64,000 bases of DNA from Bacteroidales bacterium (GCA_910574205.1 CAJSYJ010000002.1:310001-374000), one strand, 5' to 3'; counted from the stretch's first letter, positions 18,126-27,114 are shown. Numbers and translations are program-made. Notes: a model not told the origin generated them from the sequence alone.

Positions 18126-19256
18126 TTATACGAACTCCAAATAATTCTCCCGATTTACCACATGAAACTCGGCATAGGGATAGGCTTCTTGGAAGGCTTT
18201 CGGTGCGGCCGGCATTTTATTTCCCCACTTGAACTCCAAGGCGGTAAGACTGTCGGCACTCTCCTCAATCAGGTCGATTTCCTGTTTGTCGTAGGTGCGC
18301 CAGAAATAGAACTCCCTGTGCAGTCCCTCATTGAAGTTCGCTTTGCGCCGCTCTCCGATGATGTAGTTCTCCCACAGCGCACCGACATCCTGCCGAATGG
18401 CCAGCGGTGAGAAAGCCCCGATAATGGCATTGCGAATGCCGTTGTCGTAGAAGTACCACTTGCCAGCTTTTGTAACCTCCTTGCGTAGGTTACGCGAATA
18501 AGCCCCCAGACGATAGATAACGAAGACCTTTTCCAATAGGTCGAGGTATTTTTCAACGGTCGTCTTGCTCATGCCGAGTTGTTTACCTAACTCTTCGTAA
18601 GAAACTTCGCTGCCCAACTGAAAAGCTATCAATCGCAGTAGATCGCGCATCTTGCTCGAATTTTTTAAGCCGTCAATTGCTAAGATATCTTTAAGCAGGT
18701 ATGCACCGACAATATCACGTAGGTAGTCTGTTTTACGTTCATAGTTCTCCATCATTACTACTTCGGGATAGGAACCGTAAATCAAGCGCGCTTCGAGGTT
18801 CTGGCGGGTTTCAAGTGCCGTTTCCGTCTGTGCGATTTCCCGTTGCGAGAATGGTGTAAGGAGAAATTGCGTACTGCGGCCGACCAACGGTTCACCAGTC
18901 TTATTCAGCAAATCGAATGACGAAGAACCACTTGCCAAGACACTTATTCCCGGTATTTCATCAACTATCAACTTCAGAATACTACCGATTTGTGGTATGT
19001 TCTGTGCCTCATCAATAGCCAGCAAATCAATACCATCCAATAAATGCCGATAATTGGCTATTGAGCGATTCTCCAATAGTGCTAATGTGTCGTAGTCTTC
19101 GCCGTTGAGCATCATCGTCCTACCTGAATAGTTGTCCACAATTTTACGCATCATTACCGTTTTACCAACACGGCGAGCACCAAAAATCAGTACTGCTTTA
19201 TTGGGCGCGATTCGTGCTGTAATCTTCTCTTGAAGTATTCTATTTACTGTTTCCAT
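18126..19256 (-). CDS. AAA ATPase with DUF4143 domain (cargo)
   Basis: A 376-aa protein of the AAA_14/DUF4143 type. Walker A GARRVGKT is at about residues 26-33, Walker B LLAIDEAQNIP near 77-87, and a sensor-like ASGSSSFDLL follows. A winged-helix segment (YEELGKQLGMSKTTVEKYLDLL) precedes the C-terminal DUF4143 domain, whose FYFWRTYDKQEIDLI and ALEFKW resemble a PD-(D/E)XK nuclease core. Such proteins are common in gut Bacteroidetes with unknown function. It heads a two-gene operon with the KAP NTPase. Confidence 0.88.
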   Translation of the reverse strand: METVNRILQEKITARIAPNKAVLIFGARRVGKTVMMRKIVDNYSGRTMMLNGEDYDTLALLENRSIANYRHLLDGIDLLAIDEAQNIPQIGSILKLIVDEIPGISVLASGSSSFDLLNKTGEPLVGRSTQFLLTPFSQREIAQTETALETRQNLEARLIYGSYPEVVMMENYERKTDYLRDIVGAYLLKDILAIDGLKNSSKMRDLLRLIAFQLGSEVSYEELGKQLGMSKTTVEKYLDLLEKVFVIYRLGAYSRNLRKEVTKAGKWYFYDNGIRNAIIGAFSPLAIRQDVGALWENYIIGERRKANFNEGLHREFYFWRTYDKQEIDLIEESADSLTALEFKWGNKMPAAPKAFQEAYPYAEFHVVNRENYLEFV

Positions 19257-19274
19257 ACCTTATAAAATATAATG

Positions 19275-19282
19275 CAAAGATA
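19275..19282 (-). promoter_or_regulatory. -7 promoter box of the DUF4143-KAP operon
   Basis: TATCTTTG followed by C on the minus strand matches TAnnTTTG, about 20 bp before the start codon at 19256. No matching -33 TTTG is seen at normal spacing in the A/T-rich sequence upstream. The rest of the gap up to 19500 is AT-rich with no gene. Confidence 0.55.
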
Positions 19283-19500
19283 ATCATATTTTTTTAATTG
19301 GCGAATTTTACAAAAAAAACGGGCTATTAAATGGCGATTTTTACAACCACAATCTTATGGAAGTTGTTTCATTGTTTTTAGTAATGATATATGTTCATAC
19401 TATGATGACTCAATAATTTACCAGACATACGTTTCTGAAATTTGTCCTTATAGGAATGAAAAACTCACATATATTGTGCTAATTAATATATAATTAAATG

Positions 19501-19533
19501 AAAATAAAAAGACAGGATACGAGTATTCCTGTC
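19501..19533 (-). terminator. Terminator after rteC / possible RteR end
   Basis: On the minus strand GACAGGA-9 nt-TCCTGTC is followed by TTTTTATTTT. It lies 25 bp beyond the rteC stop codon. CTnDOT encodes a small RNA, RteR, just downstream of rteC that lowers tra operon expression; this hairpin could be the 3' end of that RNA or simply end the rteC transcript. Confidence 0.75.
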
Positions 19534-19557
19534 TTCTCATATGTAATGGATATTTTT

Positions 19558-20163
19558 TTATTTTCTCATCCGCTCCAACTCCTCATCACGCAACATTCTC
19601 TCGTTCAGTTTTTCCTGCATCCTGTCAATGAAATAGGTGCGGCTTTCGTTCTTCCGGCGTTTGATATCAGTGTAGAAGCGGTAGCAGTCTTTAGAATCAA
19701 CCCCGAATATCTTATAGAGAAGTGGGGCGAGCTGTTTGAGCGGCATATTGCCGTTGTTGATGCAGCCCATCACGTCTATGCCGTAGATAAGTTCCACGAG
19801 GTCGATGGCATTGCCCGTCCATTGAAGAAGGCTGGCGGTGGTTTCTGTTGCGTTGTTGGCGGATATTAGTGGTGGCACTTGGGGCGTGGCAAGGAATTTC
19901 TGCATCTTTCTTACGAAAGACAGAGCCTTGCTGACGTAGGCGGCAATCTCTCTTTTTTCTTCTGACAGATTACGTACGGGATGGTGCTGCAACTCGATTT
20001 CGATGTAGGCAAGCGCGATGACGGTAAGGTTCATGTCCATGCCGCCGTTGCACAGTTCGATCACTTGGGTGGCGAAAGCCGTGTATGCCGTTTCCATATT
20101 GCAGTCGCCGGCTTCGTTTATCAGGCGGAAAAAGTCGGTTTCCGCCAGCAAGAAATAATTCAT
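19558..20163 (-). CDS. rteC: RteC regulator of excision
   Basis: A 201-aa helical protein beginning MNYFLLAETDFFRLINEAGD. In CTnDOT, RteC binds upstream of xis2c and activates the excision operon. An in-frame Met 21 codons upstream is rejected because those residues read through the A/T-rich leader. The C-terminal part contains a helix-turn-helix-like stretch (KQLAPLLYKIFGVDSKDCYRF). No canonical -7 box is seen upstream, in line with its need for RteB. Confidence 0.93.
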   Translation of the reverse strand: MNYFLLAETDFFRLINEAGDCNMETAYTAFATQVIELCNGGMDMNLTVIALAYIEIELQHHPVRNLSEEKREIAAYVSKALSFVRKMQKFLATPQVPPLISANNATETTASLLQWTGNAIDLVELIYGIDVMGCINNGNMPLKQLAPLLYKIFGVDSKDCYRFYTDIKRRKNESRTYFIDRMQEKLNERMLRDEELERMRK

Positions 20164-20240
20164 GGTTCTGTCAATTTTGAAAATTACACTTTGTTTTCTG
20201 CGTGCGCACATGAATATAATTGGCAAAAAACGCGGCAGAA

Positions 20241-20278
20241 AATAAAAAATCCAACACTCAATTTTACAAAGTGCTGGA
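20241..20278 (-). terminator. Terminator of the RibD/DHFR-like gene
   Basis: On the minus strand TCCAGCACT-11 nt-AGTGTTGGA (one G-T pair) followed by TTTTTTATTTT, 41 bp after the stop codon at 20320. It separates this gene from rteC, whose promoter region overlaps it. Confidence 0.8.
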
Positions 20279-20319
20279 TTTCAGAGGTATAAAATTCAGT
20301 ATTTTTTCACAAGGACAAA

Positions 20320-20823
20320 TTATCTCCGACTTAAATTGTTTGTAATCGGAACATTTATTCTATTCCTGAAAATAGAAATGTATGCTTGCCGCACATTTTG
20401 GCTATCTTGCTTTTTATCAAGGATATAGATAATGCGACATACACCGTTGGGATAGCTTTTCAAAGAGGAAAGCGTCCAGTGTTGCTCTGGCAGAGCCGAC
20501 TTAAAAAAATGTCGTCCGCTTCCGGATATGAAAGGAACGGTGTATAGTATGATTTCATCCACAGCGTGCATCCGCAGCAGTCCGTTTATATAGTCTGCCG
20601 TGTCCGGTGTGGCTTCCGCGAGGTAACGGATGTTTGTGCAGTCTTTTCTCCATTCGTGCAGCATTGAAATGGAATAGTCCGGTGTCACACGGTAAAAGGC
20701 TTTCTTCCTGATTTCATCAAGACCGCAACGGTCAAGGCACAAATCCTGATGTGCTTTATCATATAACTCTGAAGAAAGACATCCGTCCATCGTCAGTACG
20801 GCGAGAATCTGAACTTTACCCAT
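20320..20823 (-). CDS. RibD C-terminal / dihydrofolate reductase-like protein
   Basis: A 167-aa protein. The opening VQILAVLTMDGCLSSE is the first strand and loop of the DHFR/RibD-C fold, and EIILYTVPFISGSGRHFF matches the late strand with the G-x-G turn seen in the family. It is likely an NAD(P)H-dependent reductase; the substrate cannot be told. The gene is present between rteB and rteC in several CTnDOT-like elements. It is preceded by a long folded leader with its own terminator and followed by a second terminator, so it forms a separate transcription unit. It is shorter than typical DHFR-like proteins and may not be catalytic. Confidence 0.8.
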   Translation of the reverse strand: MGKVQILAVLTMDGCLSSELYDKAHQDLCLDRCGLDEIRKKAFYRVTPDYSISMLHEWRKDCTNIRYLAEATPDTADYINGLLRMHAVDEIILYTVPFISGSGRHFFKSALPEQHWTLSSLKSYPNGVCRIIYILDKKQDSQNVRQAYISIFRNRINVPITNNLSRR

Positions 20824-21066
20824 AATCGTTTCCTTTCGTTAGGCAAGGGTAAAAAAGTAGCGTGCAATTCACACTACCTTCAAGCGATGGCTCTGGTAAA
20901 GCCTTTACGGAGAGTACGTGAATGCACGCTATGCGTAAGCATAGCATAAGCATCACGCAATCGTCTCCGTAGTTCCAATTTACCAGATTTTCGCTTGAAA
21001 CGCCTTGCGGTCTTATCCTATATGTTGGCGGCGAAAAGCTCCTGCCAATCGCCGTTTTTCTCAAAT
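20824..21066 (-). ncRNA. Folded leader RNA with terminator (candidate riboswitch or attenuator)
   Basis: On the minus strand the 5' UTR of the RibD-like gene forms one long nested stem: CAAGCGA/TCGCTTG (plus positions 20991-20997 with 20881-20887), TCTGGTAAA/TTTACCAGA (20979-20987 with 20892-20900), TACGGAGA/TCTCCGTA (20964-20971 with 20906-20913), then an apical hairpin GCTATGC-TTAC-GCATAGC (20928-20945). Unpaired segments lie between the stems as in an aptamer. A separate hairpin with six T residues follows before the start codon. I recognise no named riboswitch class. Confidence 0.65.
20851..20877 (-). terminator. Intrinsic terminator inside the leader RNA
   Basis: On the minus strand GTAGTGTG-AATTG-CACGCTAC followed by TTTTTT, ending 28 bp before the ATG at 20823. 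A terminator between a folded leader and its gene is the layout of transcription attenuation. Confidence 0.75.
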
Positions 21067-21072
21067 GTTATG

Positions 21073-21080
21073 CAAAGATA
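21073..21080 (-). promoter_or_regulatory. -7 promoter box before the leader RNA
   Basis: TATCTTTG (then CA) on the minus strand fits TAnnTTTG and would start a transcript near 21066. No -33 TTTG is found 19-21 bp upstream. It lies just after the rteB stop codon, so the RibD-like gene need not depend on the tetQ operon. Confidence 0.55.
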
Positions 21081-21102
21081 GCCAAATTCAGTGAATTACG
21101 GG

Positions 21103-22425
21103 CTATGATTGCTTGAATTTATATTTAAGTCCATACTCTTCAAGTTTGCTGTATAGTGTTGTCCTGCCTATGCCGAGCAGTTCTGCGGCGACACTCCGGT
21201 TGCCGTTTGCCTGTTTCAACGCACGCAATATCCGCTCCTTATCCTCCGCGTCATTGCGCAAGGCGAAGCTGACAGTAGAGGTCGGTTTCGTCACGGCAAG
21301 TTCCAGATGCTCTTTCATGACAACACCTTCCTGCGCCTGCAATACAGCACCCATAACTTTCTGCCGAAGTTCCCGCACGTTGCCCGGCCATGCGTGTGTC
21401 AGCAACGCTTTACGTGCTTCGGAACTGAACCCGCTCACGCTACACTCCAGCTCTCTGTTTGCCATATCACGGAAGAACTCTGCCAGCGGCATAATGTCTT
21501 CTTGACAGTCACGCAACGGAGGAACGGTTATCCCGAAGTCGTGCAGGCGGTACAGAAGATCCTGCCGAAAACGCTTTTCATTCACCGATACCTCCAAATC
21601 TTCATTGGTAGCAGCGATGATGCGGACATTGAAATTCCGGTCTGCCTTGTCTCCGACCGGGCGATACCGCCTCTCCTGTATGGCACGGAGCAACATCTGT
21701 TGGGTTTCCAACGCGAGGTTTCCTACCTCGTCCAGAAACAACGTGCCGCCTTCCGCCTCATGGAAATATCCTTTCTTGGCATTGTCCGCACCTGTAAATG
21801 CACCTTTGACGTGTCCGAAGAAAGCCGACGGTGCAAGCTCTTTGGAGAGTGAACCGCAGTCCACCGCCACAAATGGCTTGCCTGCACGTTTGCTCTTGTC
21901 ATGCAACAGGTGGGCAATATGCTCCTTGCCCGTGCCGTTCTCACCAAATATCATCACGCTCATATCGGTGGCGGCTACCAGCCTTATGCGGTGCATGATT
22001 TTCTGAAAGGCGGAACCTTCACGGGCGAATATAGGCATACGGCGTTGTCCTGCCTGACGTTCTTTCAGTATGGAACGGATCAGGGGGACAAGTTTATCCT
22101 CCACAAGCTGTTTGGGAATATAGTCTATCGAGCCGAGTTTCATGCTTTCCACGGCGGTATTAACTTCGGCGTAGTCGGTCATAATGATGAAGGGCTGCAT
22201 CTTTCCCTCCTTTCGCATCCAGCACAAAAGGTCTATGCCACTGCCGTCAGGCAGACGCAGGTCGGCAACCACGATATCATTATCTGTTGCCTGTTGCAGA
22301 TGTTTCTTCGCGGTTGAGAGGTGGTAAGCCTTCATATTGCGGTAGCCCTCCCGTGACAGCATATTGCAGACATATTCGCAATACACGATGTTGTCTTCCA
22401 CCACAATTATTTTTGTCTTATTCAT
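21103..22425 (-). CDS. rteB: RteB, NtrC-type response regulator
   Basis: A 440-aa regulator with a receiver domain (phospho-acceptor Asp in NDIVVADLRLPDG near residue 56), an AAA+ domain with Walker A GENGTGKE, the GAFTGA loop, Walker B-like GTLFLDEVG, and a C-terminal Fis-type helix-turn-helix (RSVAAELLGIGRTTLYSKL). In CTnDOT it acts with RteA to raise rteC expression. The GAFTGA loop normally contacts sigma-54, which Bacteroides lack, a known puzzle of this family. It overlaps rteA by 8 bp. Confidence 0.97.
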   Translation of the reverse strand: MNKTKIIVVEDNIVYCEYVCNMLSREGYRNMKAYHLSTAKKHLQQATDNDIVVADLRLPDGSGIDLLCWMRKEGKMQPFIIMTDYAEVNTAVESMKLGSIDYIPKQLVEDKLVPLIRSILKERQAGQRRMPIFAREGSAFQKIMHRIRLVAATDMSVMIFGENGTGKEHIAHLLHDKSKRAGKPFVAVDCGSLSKELAPSAFFGHVKGAFTGADNAKKGYFHEAEGGTLFLDEVGNLALETQQMLLRAIQERRYRPVGDKADRNFNVRIIAATNEDLEVSVNEKRFRQDLLYRLHDFGITVPPLRDCQEDIMPLAEFFRDMANRELECSVSGFSSEARKALLTHAWPGNVRELRQKVMGAVLQAQEGVVMKEHLELAVTKPTSTVSFALRNDAEDKERILRALKQANGNRSVAAELLGIGRTTLYSKLEEYGLKYKFKQS

Positions 22426-24736
22426 CTTCGTATTTTCTCCTTTCCTCTTCTGCCAACCGTATTATTTCCACTCCCTTATCCAGCACGGCAGTCACGGCAT
22501 GGCTTAACGCTTCACCATCCGGGAGAGCATCGCCACGAAGCAATCCGTAAAGTACATTCAGCGGTTGGTCGGCACGGAGCACCTCCCACGAACTGCGCAG
22601 GTGGTGGATCAGGGAATCCAGCTTTTGCAGGTCTTTTTCTTTTGCTGCATCCCGTACCGCCTGCATTTCCTTTTCTGTTTCAGTTATCAACTTTTCCAGC
22701 ATGACGGCTTCATTGCCATAGGACAATAAGGCGGAAAAGTCCGGTTTCCCGTCCGGTGTCGCTTTTATGGCACACCTGTCGGAAACCTCCATCAGTTCCG
22801 ATATGGAGAACGGTTTGAACAGGCATCCGGCAAAGCCTTTTGCCAATAGTTCCCCTTTGTTACAACTGCCCGAAGCGGTTGCCACAACCACCGGGATTGT
22901 TGGTGAATTGCCCACGTTGGACGAACGCAACAGTTCCAGCAATTCGAAACCGTTTATATCGGGCATATTCAAGTCTGTCAGCAACAGGCTGTATTCTTTC
23001 TGGCGTATCATTTCCATCAGTGCCGCAGCATCGGTGCAAGTGTCGCAGTGTATTCCTTCTTGGGAATACATCTCTTTCAGCATCAGAAGTAATACCTCAT
23101 CATTGTCAATGGCGACAACATCATGGAATTTATTGTTATGATAAACAGGTGTATTGCTTGTATATCCAAGCTGTTCTTCAGCTTCCTGCATAGAAATTTC
23201 AACTGTGAAACGACTGCCTTTCCCTTTCTTGCTGTCTAAACGGATTGTTCCGCCAAGCATCGACACAATATTACGCATTATGGCAAGCCCAAGCCCGAAA
23301 CCCTCCTTTGCGGCGGCATTTGATAGACGTTCAAACGCACCGAACGCTTGTTTCTGTTCCTCTTCTGTCATGCCTGTACCTGTATCTTCAACGACCAGTG
23401 TCAGAACTCCATTATCATATTCAGTAATCAAAGAAACACCGCCTTCTTCTGTGAACTTGACAGCGTTTGACAGCAGGTTATTCCCGATTTGTATTATTCG
23501 CTCTTTGTCGGTCAATACAATGGCATCGTGTCCAGTCTTCACGGACAAGGACAGCCCTTTGTTCACGGCAACAGGCATGAACTCCGTTTCAAGTGTGTGC
23601 GTGATTGCTGAAATCCGGCAGGGTGACAGACGGGGCTGTTCCTTGCCGTTGTCCAGGCGGAAGAAGTCAAGCAAAGTGTTAAGCATATCCCGCATACGGT
23701 CGGAGGATTGCAGTATGTTTTGGATATACTGCCCGGACTTATCCTCACACTGTTCTTTCCGTATCAGTCCGGCATAGCCTGTTATTGCTGTCAGCGGTGT
23801 GCGCAGTTCATGGGTGATAGTATGTACCGCCTTCTTCCTTGACGTTATCAGTGCCTCGTTCCGTTGTACGGATTGTTCCAGTTGCCTTATCAAATCAGTT
23901 GTCTTGTGCTTGTATTGTTTAATGCTTTTTGCATCACGATGTATGATGATGTAGGAAATTAACAACAATAGAAGAACGAATCCCATTAAACCGCCTACTT
24001 GCATAAATGACTTTTCACGCATGGCAACTATTTCGTTTTCCCGGCTTTGCAGTTCGGTTTGTACCTTTTCTTCTATTTGGCAAATCAATTCTTGCAGTTG
24101 TCTGTTAAGTTCTGCATTACGAGCTGCAAGGCTGTCGGCTTGTTCCGACAATTGGCGATCCTGCACTTTCTGTTCGCTGATTACGTTTCTATTGACCGAA
24201 TGAAGGATAGTGGTTGATACTGCTGGAGTTACTTCCTTTTTTTTGCCGAATATGCCTAAGAAACCTTTTCGTTTTGGCTTTTTGGACTGTTCCTGCACAC
24301 TTTTCTGTACAATAACCGGAATTTGATTGGCTATCTTCTTGTTAATAGATTGTTGTTCATCCATTAACCGGACTATCTGGAACATCTGTCGTTCCTTATC
24401 CTCTAAAAGACTGCGCACACTATCGATGCGCTCTGCTGGATAGGTGGCCTTGAAACGGCAGAGCATACTGTCCATTGCCATACGCCGTGCATGGTAATGC
24501 TCGATATCTTTATCGTTCCATTCCAGTATTGTTTCACCCAATAGAGAAAATTTTATCATTTGAATATTGATATTGTTTATTTCTTTTCGGAGCTCGTCTA
24601 TTTTTTTATTGCCAAGTTCTAATGCTTCTATCTCCTGCCATTCATAGAGGCTATTATATGCCATACATCCGATAAGAATGGAGATAAGTATATATCCCAA
24701 CCGTATTGCCTTATAGAAATTTCCTGACCGCTCCAT
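22418..24736 (-). CDS. rteA: RteA, hybrid sensor histidine kinase
   Basis: A 772-aa kinase with an N-terminal membrane helix (about residues 10-27), a long periplasmic/coiled region, a second helix near 245-265, the H-box HTITHELRTP near residue 305, an HATPase domain (DTGTGMTEEE, GFGLGLAI), a receiver domain with the Asp of LLLTDLNMPD near 590, and a C-terminal HPt-like segment with HHLRSSW near 710. The ATG overlaps the tetQ stop codon (TAATG), so it is translated with tetQ and rises with tetracycline. The signal it senses is unknown. Confidence 0.97.
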   Translation of the reverse strand: MERSGNFYKAIRLGYILISILIGCMAYNSLYEWQEIEALELGNKKIDELRKEINNINIQMIKFSLLGETILEWNDKDIEHYHARRMAMDSMLCRFKATYPAERIDSVRSLLEDKERQMFQIVRLMDEQQSINKKIANQIPVIVQKSVQEQSKKPKRKGFLGIFGKKKEVTPAVSTTILHSVNRNVISEQKVQDRQLSEQADSLAARNAELNRQLQELICQIEEKVQTELQSRENEIVAMREKSFMQVGGLMGFVLLLLLISYIIIHRDAKSIKQYKHKTTDLIRQLEQSVQRNEALITSRKKAVHTITHELRTPLTAITGYAGLIRKEQCEDKSGQYIQNILQSSDRMRDMLNTLLDFFRLDNGKEQPRLSPCRISAITHTLETEFMPVAVNKGLSLSVKTGHDAIVLTDKERIIQIGNNLLSNAVKFTEEGGVSLITEYDNGVLTLVVEDTGTGMTEEEQKQAFGAFERLSNAAAKEGFGLGLAIMRNIVSMLGGTIRLDSKKGKGSRFTVEISMQEAEEQLGYTSNTPVYHNNKFHDVVAIDNDEVLLLMLKEMYSQEGIHCDTCTDAAALMEMIRQKEYSLLLTDLNMPDINGFELLELLRSSNVGNSPTIPVVVATASGSCNKGELLAKGFAGCLFKPFSISELMEVSDRCAIKATPDGKPDFSALLSYGNEAVMLEKLITETEKEMQAVRDAAKEKDLQKLDSLIHHLRSSWEVLRADQPLNVLYGLLRGDALPDGEALSHAVTAVLDKGVEIIRLAEEERRKYEDE

Positions 24737-26709
24737 TATTTTAATGACATTGATTTTTGGAACATGAATAAAAGTTTATCTTTTTCGTTCATGCGGATAT
24801 TATCAGAATAACCGTCTTTTGTTATTTGATACCCACATGGCTTAACCATAAAAATGCCTAAGCCCTTAGTGTACGAACTTACTTCTGAGGCATAGTCTTT
24901 ACTTGTATTTAATGGAACTTTCCCTTTAATATGACACCACTCATTATTACAACTGATGTCTTCAATCTCAGACATCAGTTTTTGCAAATCTGTAATAGCT
25001 TTGGAACTCGCTACTTGGGGTATCTGCAACTCAAAACAGAGCATCGGTTCGAGAATGTCCACACCTGACTGTTGCAAAGCCAGCCTGAAGACATAAGGGG
25101 TCAGCTGTCTGAAATCAGCAGGTGTACTTACCGGGCTATAATACTCGGCTTGAGTAAAAGTTACTTTCAGATCTGTCACTTCCCATCCATGTAAACCAGA
25201 TTGGCAAGACATACGAATCCCTTCAAAAACGGCATTTTGAAAAGAATGGTTCAGATAACCATAGGAGATGTCACTTTCGATTTGCAACCCTGCCCCTAAC
25301 GGTAAGGGTTCAAGAGTCAGCCCTATTGTGGCCCAGTAAGGGTTGGGTGGTACTTCGATCTGAATAATCTTATTGACCTTTTTTATAGGTCGTTCTTTGT
25401 AGATAGTCTTGATCTCATCAAAATGGACCTTTACGGAAAATCGTTCTTCCAGCAATGTCTGTATGATTTCCTTTTGGGTCAAACCATATAACGAGATTTC
25501 CAATTCATCACTATATGAGTTTATGGAAAAGGACAAAGACGGGTCTTCAATCCACAATGTATTCAGAGCGGATATCACCTTGCTTCTCTCTTCGGGCTTA
25601 TTTGGCCGGACGGAGGATTTGAGAGCGGGATGCTGATGAGATAATCCTTGAATCAAACAAGGTTTAGCACCTAAATAATCTCCGATTCGAAAATCTTCTA
25701 TATCTTCTACAATCGCGATATCATTGGCACCCACTTCATCAACATTTATCTCTCTGCCCTGATAAATAGTCTTTAGATTTTTAATCTTGATGAATTTTTC
25801 CGAATCGTTGATTCTTACAACGTCTCGAAGTCTCAGACTTCCGTCAATTATTTTAAGAAAACTTCTTTTATGCCCTTTGGGGTCATGCTCTATCTTATAG
25901 AGATAAGCTGAAAGTCTGTTTGAGACTGATGCCGGAGGAAGTATAAAAGAAGAAATGGCGTCCAACAACTCATTGATACCGATATTGAACATTGCTGATC
26001 CATGTAGCACCGGATAGACTTTGGCTTTTGCCACAAGAGCGATTATCGTATTCCAATAATCAGCCGGTGAAATTTCGCTATCCGCCAAATATCGTTCTAA
26101 TATATCGTCGTCATGGTTGCATACAAATTCTTTGTATTCTTCCTTTATATATGTTTGGGAGCAAACCGGATAAACCGATCCATCGACAACAGTTTGCATA
26201 AACAGGACATCTTGCGACAGATTTGTTTTTATATCCATATACAAACGCTCCAAATTCACACCGGCACGGTCAATCTTATTGATAAATATAATTGTCGGGA
26301 TTTGCAGCTTTTGTAAAGTACTGAACAGCAACTTTGTCTGCGCTTGTATGCCTTCCTTTGCGGATAAGATGAGGACTGCTCCATCAAGCATTTTGAATGT
26401 CCGCTCCACTTCCGCAATAAAATCCATGTGTCCCGGAGTGTCAATGATATTGCATTTCACTCCATTCCAGATAATAGATGTCGTAGAAGCCCGGACAGTA
26501 ATTCCTCTACGTTTCTCTATATCCATAGAGTCCGTTATGGTGTCACCATTATCCACACGGCCGCACTTTTCCGTTGCTCCACTGGCAAACAGCAGATTCT
26601 CGGTTACGGAAGTTTTTCCTGCATCAATGTGAGCAAGAATTCCTAAATTTATAATATTCATTTGGATTAAGCAATAATATACTACAGTAGATGCATTGTC
26701 GAAACGCAC
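24736..26709 (-). CDS. tetQ: TetQ tetracycline resistance ribosomal protection protein
   Basis: A 657-aa EF-G-like GTPase that removes tetracycline from the ribosome. GTPase motifs [17 protein letters not shown] and NKIDRAG are intact and the protein is full length. I place the start at GTG 26709, because a strong AGGAGG lies 9 bp upstream at 26719-26724, whereas the inner ATG (26661, which gives the often-quoted 641-aa form) has no such site. Expression is set by translational attenuation in the leader. It is the first gene of tetQ-rteA-rteB. Confidence 0.98.
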
Positions 26710-26795
26710 CTTTTAATACCTCCTCGTAGCATATGAGAACTACAGGATTACTAACTCGTATTAATATGTATATTATTACTGCCGCATAACGATTA
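26710..26795 (-). promoter_or_regulatory. tetQ leader: RBS-sequestering hairpin
   Basis: On the minus strand TTAATAC (26758-26764) can pair with GTATTAA (26713-26719), which overlaps the AGGAGG ribosome binding site at 26719-26724. This hides the site when the leader is folded. Stalling of a ribosome on the upstream three-codon leader peptide by tetracycline would open it. This agrees with the translational attenuation described for CTnDOT tetQ. Confidence 0.8.
26776..26787 (-). CDS. tetQ leader peptide (MRQ)
   Basis: ATG CGG CAG TAA on the minus strand encodes a three-residue peptide starting 9 bp beyond the -7 box. CTnDOT tetQ is known to be controlled through a very short leader peptide, and this is the only start codon in the right place. 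Confidence 0.75.
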   Translation of the reverse strand: MRQ

Positions 26796-26827
26796 CAAAA
26801 TTACACAAAAAAATATATCTAACAAAA
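26796..26827 (-). promoter_or_regulatory. tetQ-rteA-rteB promoter
   Basis: A full Bacteroidetes promoter on the minus strand: -33 TTTG at 26823-26826 and -7 TAATTTTG at 26796-26803, with a 19-bp spacer. Both boxes match the consensus exactly, as expected for the constitutive tetQ promoter. Confidence 0.88.
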
Positions 26828-26908
26828 GTGGGAGGATTTTTTAACTTTTTACCATAGACATTTTATTAGGGAAGCGTAGGTTCAACTGGCAAGTACAAAT
26901 AAGTAGAA

Positions 26909-27114
26909 ATGTTTGAACAACACCGTTTTAGGAAGTTGAAAAATCAAGTTTCTCTCTCGGTATAGCGTTTATTTTGGCCAATATCTTCTTTAGTTTAGCA
27001 TTTGTGTATTTCCCATTCGTGTTCTATTTAGCTCCTTATTATGAGTATGTAGCAAGTTACTTATCAAATTCAGCCTCTTTGAGGGTCAAATATGGTTTTG
27101 CAAATGGTGACTGA
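26909..27114 (+). pseudogene. Possible remnant of a small membrane protein gene
   Basis: From ATG 26909 the frame reads MFEQHRFRKLKNQVSLSV and stops. In the next frame the same region continues as a hydrophobic, protein-like stretch (GIAFILANIFFSLAFVYFPF, then LAPYYEYVASYLSNSASLRV) up to a stop at 27112-27114. A one-base shift would join them. It may be the leftover of an inserted gene between the tetQ operon and the methylase-helicase. No family is recognised and chance cannot be excluded. The surrounding region 26828-27191 has no other gene. Confidence 0.3.

Noticed and set aside
20816..21064. An 82-codon open frame across the RibD-like leader
   Set aside because: It runs through paired stems and a terminator, overlaps the next start codon and has no protein-like pattern.
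26662..26709. TetQ starting at the inner ATG (641 aa)
   Set aside because: The AGGAGG site is placed for the GTG at 26709; the ATG has no ribosome binding site.
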